Made by a program: the position numbers and the translations under genes. Below the pieces are notes generated by a model. It saw only the letters and a list, made by a program, of their open reading frames with translations, did not search any database and was not told the origin of the DNA. Shown here piece by piece: positions 57,879-64,000 of a stretch of 64,000 nt of DNA. Source of the stretch: Thioalkalivibrio sulfidiphilus (GTDB lineage: Bacteria; Pseudomonadota; Gammaproteobacteria; Ectothiorhodospirales; Ectothiorhodospiraceae). Positions within the stretch are counted from its first letter, which is position 1. Every line of letters begins with the position of its first letter. The stretch lies in assembly GCF_000377945.1 (NCBI RefSeq), contig NZ_KB898921.1, positions 62,001 to 126,000 on the forward strand, given 5' to 3'.

Positions 57879-59510
57879 TTAATTCTTTGCTTTGTAACCC
57901 AGGCGGAAACCACCCCAGTGCTTGCCATTGATATAGATGGGCGCTGACAGGTCGTGCATGACCTCTCCGGTGTCCCGTTTGTAGGTCTGTAGCAGGAAGG
58001 GCTTGGTGTTAGACCCACAACGGGAGCCGGTCCGGTCGCTGAAGATGCGCTTGGTTCGGTTGTTCACCAGGTCTGTCTGGTAATCCCCGGTCAGCGGCTT
58101 GGAATACTTCTTGTTGTGAGTGGGGAAGTAACCCTTGTCGTCCACGGCACCCGCATAGGCGACCTCCGGGAACCTCTCCAGTATCGGCTCCTGGATGGCC
58201 GGCAGCACCTGGTCGGTGAATTTGTCGAAGCGGGTCGAGACCTTCTGGGGATTGGTGTTGGGAATGGGTTGATAATTTCGGTCGAACAGGTCCGATTCGC
58301 TGATACGCCCCTCTCGGATACTGCGCTCGAACAGCTCCCCCACATCCCTTGCTGCATTGAGCACGATCCCGCGCATGCGACCATGCACCCCCTCCAGGGG
58401 AAAATCCGACAGGGCCTCGTGGACCGATTCGGCCATCTCAGCGAGCTTCAATGAGCGCTCGGAGATGTTCTGAACCTCCTGTTCCGTGGCCTTGAGATGG
58501 CTGCTTACGTTCTGTACCGCAGCGGTGATCTGGCTCACCTCATGGGTATTGCCCCGGGCGGCGCTTGCGATATGACCGATATGCGCCCCCACGGTGTCGG
58601 TCTCGTTGACAATGCGTTCAAGCACGTCATCCACGGACTCGATTCGTGCCCGTCCATTGTCGACCAGGGACAGGAGACTGTTCATGGTGGAAACCGCGTT
58701 GCCGACGTCACCGCTGATCTCCTCGGTGGTCGCGCGGATCTGCTGGGTGGCCTCCGCCGTGCGTTTCGCCAAGGTACGAACCTCATCGGCGACCACGGCA
58801 AACCCCCGGCCCTGCTCGCCGGCGCGGGCGGCTTCAATGGCCGCATTCAGGGCCAGCAGATTGGTTTGTTCCGCGATCCCGGAGATCACGGAGGAGATGC
58901 TCTGCACCTGCCGCGACTTGGTCTCCAGTTCGCCGATGATCCGGGCCGTGTTGTCGGCCTGGTCACTGGTGTGTCGCATCTGCGCCACTGCCCCTTCCAC
59001 CGCCTTGCGCCCTTCCTGGGTGATGTCACGGGTCTTGTCGGCCAGTTCATTGGCCTGAGAGGAGAGTTGAGCCACTTCATCCACTGTGCGCGTGATGCGC
59101 TCACTGGCTTCGGCGATACGGTTGGCCTCTTCCGTCTGGGATTTGACCTTGTTCTTGAGTTGGTCTGCGGCGAAGGAGACTTCTGCGGCAGCGATGGCGA
59201 TCTGGCTGCCGTTGTCCGACATGCGACGTGCCAGTTCGGCGCGGCCGCGGAGGGCCTTTACGATGGGCTCGAGTTCGGTACTGGGGATGGCTGTGGACGG
59301 ATTGTCGATAGACTTTTCCAGGTCCAACAGGGTCTTGCGTAATGGAGACACACCCATCCAGTACAGGGATCCGATACCAACCAGGGCAGCCAGACCTGCC
59401 GCCAGAAAGACCGACAGGGTGCTGGGGAAGAGGACGTTGAGCAGGGCGGCCAGCAGCATGGCGGCCACCAGCGCGACGGCGGTGGCTATAAGGACGAAGT
59501 GTGTTTTCAT
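57879..59510 (-). CDS. Methyl-accepting chemotaxis protein with C-terminal sensor-like domain
   Basis: 543 residues. Two adjacent N-terminal membrane helices (about 5-28 and 33-55) with hardly any periplasmic loop, then the signalling coiled coil with the hairpin tip EQTNLLALNAAIEAARAGEQ, then GRGFAVVADEVRTLA. After the coil, about 150 residues (RFDKFTDQVLPAIQEPILER; AGAVDDKGYFPTHNKKYS; DLSAPIYINGKHWGGFRLGY) resemble a PDC/Cache-like sensor placed in the cytoplasm. This suggests sensing of an internal signal. Likely a CheR substrate. Confidence 0.9.
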   Translation of the reverse strand: MKTHFVLIATAVALVAAMLLAALLNVLFPSTLSVFLAAGLAALVGIGSLYWMGVSPLRKTLLDLEKSIDNPSTAIPSTELEPIVKALRGRAELARRMSDNGSQIAIAAAEVSFAADQLKNKVKSQTEEANRIAEASERITRTVDEVAQLSSQANELADKTRDITQEGRKAVEGAVAQMRHTSDQADNTARIIGELETKSRQVQSISSVISGIAEQTNLLALNAAIEAARAGEQGRGFAVVADEVRTLAKRTAEATQQIRATTEEISGDVGNAVSTMNSLLSLVDNGRARIESVDDVLERIVNETDTVGAHIGHIASAARGNTHEVSQITAAVQNVSSHLKATEQEVQNISERSLKLAEMAESVHEALSDFPLEGVHGRMRGIVLNAARDVGELFERSIREGRISESDLFDRNYQPIPNTNPQKVSTRFDKFTDQVLPAIQEPILERFPEVAYAGAVDDKGYFPTHNKKYSKPLTGDYQTDLVNNRTKRIFSDRTGSRCGSNTKPFLLQTYKRDTGEVMHDLSAPIYINGKHWGGFRLGYKAKN

Positions 59511-59544
59511 CTGGTGTTCTACAAATTATTGATGAAATGGCCAT

Positions 59545-60325
59545 TGCTGGCCCATGGCTTTTGCAGAGCGATATATCGGCAGCACCGCTTAAATCCTTAA
59601 GAATATCCCGTGATTTCCGGTCCGGAACCGAATGCAGCCGCTATCGGGTGTGGAACGGGCTATTGGGGCGGCGATCGGGATAACGGATCGAGCAAAAAAA
59701 TAGTGTAAGAACAGAATTGTGTCAGTCAGATGACAAATTCTGGACGAGACGACAGGCGCGCTCCTCTTCTGGATGAACAGCGTCCAGTGCTATAGGCCAG
59801 CACACTCCTCAAGAGCCAGACTGGCGGTCGCAGTGGTAAGGGTGGCGAGATTTCCGGGCAGGCACCCCTGCCGGGGGTGGTTCAGCATACTGGAGCGTAC
59901 AGGGCCAGGAGACGCTTAAGTATCGCCTGCGCATGCTCGATGGGCACAGAGAAATGCCCTCCCCCCTCCACAATGCCATGGGAATCCCCCACCAGATCGA
60001 AGGCGATCCGTCGTCCACCGGGGCGCGAAGGATCTGTGGCCCTTGCCATGAACCGCCGGCTCGTGTTTGATCGATATTACCCATGGACGAAGTGTTCGGA
60101 TCCCGGGATGTCTAGTGGACTCTCCGTTGGTCGGGGGGCTTGGGACGGGCGGACAACGCGGAACAGCCCAAGAAACGATCATTGCACGCAACAGGCCAAG
60201 CCAACGTTACCAGGCCTGAAAGCACGGCACAGCAGACAGTGGCCTGAGTCGCGGGGCCGACCGTCATGATAATGACTATAGTTAAGTAAAAGACTCAGGC
60301 ATATTGGGCATACCGGAATCACGAG
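59545..60325. other. Mostly gene-free stretch with a possible gene remnant
   Basis: 780 bp upstream of the GGDEF-EAL gene. On the minus strand a 55-codon frame (59882-60049) reads FDLVGDSHGIVEGGGHFSVP, then IEHAQAILKRLLALYAPVC, which looks protein-like and might be the end of a lost alpha/beta-hydrolase gene. Nothing else was recognised. Confidence 0.4.
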
Positions 60326-63300
60326 ATGCAATCAATCGACATCTTTCCGTGGCATCCGAGTCTCGAGACCGGGATCGACGCCATTGACGCCCAACAACGT
60401 CGTTTTGTCGAGTTGCTCAACAGGCTGGCGGGTGAGATCGCGATATCGCCCAGCAAGGCTACCCTGGTCCAGAATCTGGATGAACTCATCGATTACGCAG
60501 TTGGCCACTTCAAGACCGAAGAGGCATTGTGGCATGAGCACATCGCGGATGAATCTGCAGAACTCGCCCATCGCGACACCCATCGAGCCTTTCTGTCGGA
60601 TCTGGCCCGTCTGCGAATCTCCCTTGAGGCCCCAGATACCGAGCGGGTGGCTGATGACCTACTGGAATACCTGGCGCGCTGGCTGGCATCCCACCGACTG
60701 ACATCAGACCTTTACATGACCACACGCGTGCGGGCGCGGGAAGAAGGTCTATCGGCATCTGAAGCCCATGCCAGGGCAAATGAGCAACTGACCGGTGTCG
60801 ACCGACGACTGATCAATGCCATCCAGGACTTATCTGTTAGTCGCGCGAGGAGCACCGTACTGCTTCGGCGTGAACGCGAGTCCCGTCACAAGCTTGATGA
60901 GGCACTCAAGCGCCAGCAGACCTATCGGGAATTCATCATTCGGCTGGCGGTTTCATTCGTTAACCTGCCGCTGGAGCGGCTCGACAGCGCGATCGAGGAA
61001 GCCCTTGCACAGATGTCGTCCTTCTTCGCAGCCGATCGCGCCTATGTCTTCCACTACGACTTCACGACACAAACCTCCAGCAATACCCATGAGTGGTGCG
61101 CCCCTGGCGTGCAACCCATGATCGATGAGCTGCAGGACTTGCCGATGACGCTTTCCCCTGAATGGATGAATGCACATCTTCAGGGCAAACCCATGATCAT
61201 TCCGTCAGTGAGCGAGATGCCGGTGGGGCCAGTCAAGGAGCTTCTGAACTCCCAGGGAGTCCACAGCCTCCTCACCATCCCTCTGATGGATGGTGATCGC
61301 TGCCTGGGTTTCGTGGGCTTCGATTCGGTCCAGGAATGGCAAGACTTCGGACGCGACGAACGAGAAGTTCTTGAGCTGTTTGCCAATCTGATGGTCAGCC
61401 TCACCCAGAGGAAAGTGATGTCCGCGGCGCTACGCGACAAAACCGATGAACTGGCACTCGCCCATAATCGCTTGATGAGCATCCTGGACGGTGCCAATGC
61501 TGGTGTCTATGTGGCCGACATGCAGACCCATGAGGTTTTGTTCGTGAATGACCTGACTCGTCGGCTGTTGGGCAATGTGGTCGGCGAGACCTGTTGGAAG
61601 GTGATACAGGGAAAGACGAAAGGTCCTTGTGACTTCTGCACCAATCCCCGTCTGCTTGATACTGATGGACGCCCTACTCCACCGGTGGTCTGGGAACATT
61701 TCAATCCACAGCTGAATCGCTGGTTCCAGCTCCATGATCAGGCCATACCCTGGGACGATGGCCGCTACGTTCGTCTGGAGATCGCGCTCGATATCACCGA
61801 TCAAAAGGTACTGGAACAATCATTACGAGACAGTGAGGAACGCTATAGGGTGCTGTTCGAGCAGTCTCGTGATGCATTGATGATCGTCGCGCCCCCAGAC
61901 TGGCGTTTCCAGGCGGGTAATCGAGCCATGATCGAACTTTTCGGTGCGCGAGACCTGGACGAGTTGCTTTCCCTCACACCGATCGATCTGTCTCCCCCCT
62001 CCCAGCCCGATGGACGCCGGTCCGCTGAGCATGCCCTAGAACTGCTCGAGACCGCGATGCGAGAAGGCTCATGGCTCGGCGAGTGGGTACACCGTCGGCG
62101 GGATGGTCGAGACATCACCTGTACGGTGCTTCTTACGCGTACAGAAATCGGTGGGCATACCGTCATCCAGGGCACGGTCAGGGACATCACGCTTCAGAAG
62201 GAACAGCAGCGACAGCTTGAGCGCATTGCTCACTATGACACCTTGACGGGTCTTCCAAATCGCACATTACTGGCAGACCGAATGCAACAGGCCATGGTGA
62301 ATGCCAAGAGGCATGATTCGATGATGGCAATTGCCTACCTTGATCTGGATGGATTCAAGGCCATCAATGATCGATATGGGCATGATGTCGGTGATCGTCT
62401 ATTGGTCAAGGCCGCAACGCGTATGCGTCTCGCACTGCGCGAAACTGACACGCTGGCCCGCTTGGGCGGAGATGAGTTTGTGGCGGTGCTGGTCGATCTC
62501 ACCGGACAGGATGACTGCGTACCAATGCTCAACCGTCTGCTGGATGCCGCCGCTGACGAGGTCACGGATAATGATTACTTGCTGCGGGTCTCAGCCAGCC
62601 TCGGAGTGACCTTCTATCCGCAGATGCAGCCCATCGATGCCGATCAGTTGTTGCGCCAGGCGGATCAGGCCATGTACCAGGCCAAACTCTCCGGAAAGAA
62701 CTGTTATCACATCTTCGATGTCCTGCGCGACCAGGCAGTGCGCGGACATCATGAAAACATTGTGCGCATGGGTCTTGCAATCGAGGCGCAGGAGTTCTTG
62801 CTTCACTACCAGCCCAAGGTCAATATGCGCAGCGGCGAAGTGGTGGGTGTAGAAGCGCTGGTTCGATGGCAGCACCCGCAGCGCCAGCTGCTTCCACCGG
62901 CCGAGTTCCTGCCCGTGATTGAGGGGCATCCGCTAGAGATCACCCTGGGAAGCTGGGTTATCGAAACAGCTCTGAAGCAAATTGAGGCCTGGCGCAAGAT
63001 CGGACTGGATCTTCCGGTGAGTGTAAACGTGAGTGCGCATCTGCTTCAGCATCCAGATTTTGTACTCACACTTGGCGAGATGCTTAGCAAACGCCCGGAC
63101 ATTCCTCCGCAGAAACTGGAGCTGGAGATTCTCGAGTCGTGCGCGTTGCAGGATCTTGAGCTGGTGACGCAGATCATCACTGACTGCCTATCGCTTGGTG
63201 TCGGTTTCGCGCTGGATGATTTCGGCACCGGGTATTCATCGCTTACCTATCTCAAGCGCCTTCCGGCACGCACCCTGAAGATCGATCGCAGTTTTGTGAA

Positions 63301-63538
63301 TGACATGCTGAACGATCCGGAGGGCCTTGCCATGTTGGAAGGTGTACTCGGCCTTGCCCGGGCCTTTCAGCGACTTCCGGTCGCTGAGGGCGTCGAGAGC
63401 TTTGCACAGGGTGAAACGCTGCTGGATCTCGGCTGCGAACTGGCTCAAGGCTTCTGCATTGCTCGTCCTATGCCGGCAGCGGATGTTCCCTCATGGATTG
63501 CACGATGGCGCGCACCTGACGTCTGGCGAGACCGCTAA
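60326..63538 (+). CDS. Hemerythrin-GAF-PAS-GGDEF-EAL c-di-GMP signalling protein
   Basis: 1070 residues, soluble. Bacteriohemerythrin at 1-135 (FPWHPSLETGIDAIDAQQRR; HFKTEEALWHEH; HRDTHRAFL), a GAF domain (about 200-360), two PAS domains (about 385-500 and 510-640), GGDEF (about 650-805) with intact GGDEF and the inhibitory RETD site five residues before it, and EAL (about 825-1065) with VGVEALVRW, DDFGTGYSS, KIDRSF, AEGVES. Both catalytic halves look intact. Oxygen or redox sensing by the di-iron domain is inferred. Confidence 0.93.
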   Translation: MQSIDIFPWHPSLETGIDAIDAQQRRFVELLNRLAGEIAISPSKATLVQNLDELIDYAVGHFKTEEALWHEHIADESAELAHRDTHRAFLSDLARLRISLEAPDTERVADDLLEYLARWLASHRLTSDLYMTTRVRAREEGLSASEAHARANEQLTGVDRRLINAIQDLSVSRARSTVLLRRERESRHKLDEALKRQQTYREFIIRLAVSFVNLPLERLDSAIEEALAQMSSFFAADRAYVFHYDFTTQTSSNTHEWCAPGVQPMIDELQDLPMTLSPEWMNAHLQGKPMIIPSVSEMPVGPVKELLNSQGVHSLLTIPLMDGDRCLGFVGFDSVQEWQDFGRDEREVLELFANLMVSLTQRKVMSAALRDKTDELALAHNRLMSILDGANAGVYVADMQTHEVLFVNDLTRRLLGNVVGETCWKVIQGKTKGPCDFCTNPRLLDTDGRPTPPVVWEHFNPQLNRWFQLHDQAIPWDDGRYVRLEIALDITDQKVLEQSLRDSEERYRVLFEQSRDALMIVAPPDWRFQAGNRAMIELFGARDLDELLSLTPIDLSPPSQPDGRRSAEHALELLETAMREGSWLGEWVHRRRDGRDITCTVLLTRTEIGGHTVIQGTVRDITLQKEQQRQLERIAHYDTLTGLPNRTLLADRMQQAMVNAKRHDSMMAIAYLDLDGFKAINDRYGHDVGDRLLVKAATRMRLALRETDTLARLGGDEFVAVLVDLTGQDDCVPMLNRLLDAAADEVTDNDYLLRVSASLGVTFYPQMQPIDADQLLRQADQAMYQAKLSGKNCYHIFDVLRDQAVRGHHENIVRMGLAIEAQEFLLHYQPKVNMRSGEVVGVEALVRWQHPQRQLLPPAEFLPVIEGHPLEITLGSWVIETALKQIEAWRKIGLDLPVSVNVSAHLLQHPDFVLTLGEMLSKRPDIPPQKLELEILESCALQDLELVTQIITDCLSLGVGFALDDFGTGYSSLTYLKRLPARTLKIDRSFVNDMLNDPEGLAMLEGVLGLARAFQRLPVAEGVESFAQGETLLDLGCELAQGFCIARPMPAADVPSWIARWRAPDVWRDR

Positions 63539-63560
63539 CCGCATGTACTGACCGGCATCC

Positions 63561-64000
63561 ATGCGCAGACTTCTACTGATCATCCTCCTGTTCCCGGTCT
63601 TCTTCTATGTCTTGTGCGTGGCAGCACTAGGTGATCTCCGCTTCCTTCCGCCCCCAATCACTGGGATTCAAGTCCAGCGGGTGGTTGAGCAGACCTTCAG
63701 CGAGGACCCGGTGGTATGGGAATACCGCTGGCGGCGCGCCGAGCAGATCTCCCCTCACCTCCCCCGGGCCGTGGTGGCGGCCGAGGACGCGCGCTTCTTC
63801 CTGCACCGGGGTTTCGACTGGGAGGAGTTTCACAAGGCCCGGGAAACGGCCCGGGAAACGGCCAGGGACGAAGGGCAGTCCATGCGCGGCGCCTCCACCC
63901 TCACCAAGCAGCTGATCAAGAATCTGTTATTCACCACCCACCGAAATCCGGTGCGCAAGGTCTACGAGTGGGCGCTGACCCCGGCTGCTGAGTTCATCCT
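63561..64000 (+). CDS. mtgA: Monofunctional peptidoglycan transglycosylase (3' end outside window)
   Basis: 146 codons visible. Signal anchor LLLIILLFPVFFYVLCVAAL, then the GT51 motif AVVAAEDARFFLHRGFDWEE with the catalytic Glu, and GASTLTKQLIKNLLF. It polymerises lipid II into glycan strands on the outer face of the inner membrane. Starts 22 nt after the GGDEF-EAL stop. Confidence 0.93.
   Translation, partial: MRRLLLIILLFPVFFYVLCVAALGDLRFLPPPITGIQVQRVVEQTFSEDPVVWEYRWRRAEQISPHLPRAVVAAEDARFFLHRGFDWEEFHKARETARETARDEGQSMRGASTLTKQLIKNLLFTTHRNPVRKVYEWALTPAAEFI

Overview
This is a GC-rich gammaproteobacterial chromosome segment. The gene set (bioA, uvrB, nagZ, hpt, a P. aeruginosa-like S-methyl-5'-thioinosine phosphorylase, a DsrE-family protein, an OprI/Lpp-like lipoprotein) fits a free-living, probably Chromatiales/Ectothiorhodospiraceae-type bacterium; that placement is inference. 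A near-perfect copy of the dif site at 12713-12740 places the window at the replication terminus, a zone where foreign DNA tends to accumulate.

Layout. 1-11045: end of a class V aminotransferase, two palindromic MITE-like elements, a KamA-family radical SAM enzyme, bioA, a YefM/YoeB toxin-antitoxin pair, a BrnT remnant with intact BrnA, a compact merR/merA locus without transport genes, a CsoR/InrS-type repressor with a His-tailed MFS exporter (probably nickel), and a Tat-exported amidohydrolase. 11046-12740: a 1.66-kb element with a DUF3653-like protein, inserted at dif like a filamentous phage and leaving an intact dif on its right. 13060-31365: malic enzyme maeB, a complete RND efflux triad whose outer-membrane gene carries a 60-codon in-frame MITE insertion, a GntR regulator with an AEC transporter, the nagZ-dsrE-hpt-mtiP salvage cluster, a degenerate AstE/AspA-like protein, a hemerythrin/sensor pair and an Lpp-like lipoprotein. 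31882-36632: an L,D-transpeptidase, uvrB, an aspartate-type aminotransferase and tRNA-Asn.

36586-54127 is an integration hot spot at tRNA-Asn. A 15.3-kb element lies between 49-bp direct repeats. Its genes all read leftward: integrase, RadC-like protein, AlpA-like regulator, toprim primase, helicase/ATPase, terminase small and large subunits, Mor-like activator, tape-measure protein and several unknowns. No portal, capsid, protease, tail-tube or lysis gene is visible, so it is either a decayed prophage or a helper-dependent satellite. Beyond it lies a second remnant with its own att-like sites, a HicBA pair and a complete IS5-family element with TTAT target duplications.

54128-64000: an SRAP-family DNA-protein crosslink protein, a small cytochrome c, Hsp20, and a signalling block (PilZ protein, CheR, a receptor with a C-terminal sensor-like domain, and a hemerythrin-GAF-PAS-GGDEF-EAL protein), ending in a partial mtgA.

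The most unusual observations are the dif site with its mini-element, an in-frame protein-inserting MITE reminiscent of Rickettsia palindromic elements, tandem att accretion with repeated arm-type sequences, the capsid-less element with a candidate iteron origin, and a KamA-family enzyme lacking the second lysine-recognition aspartate.
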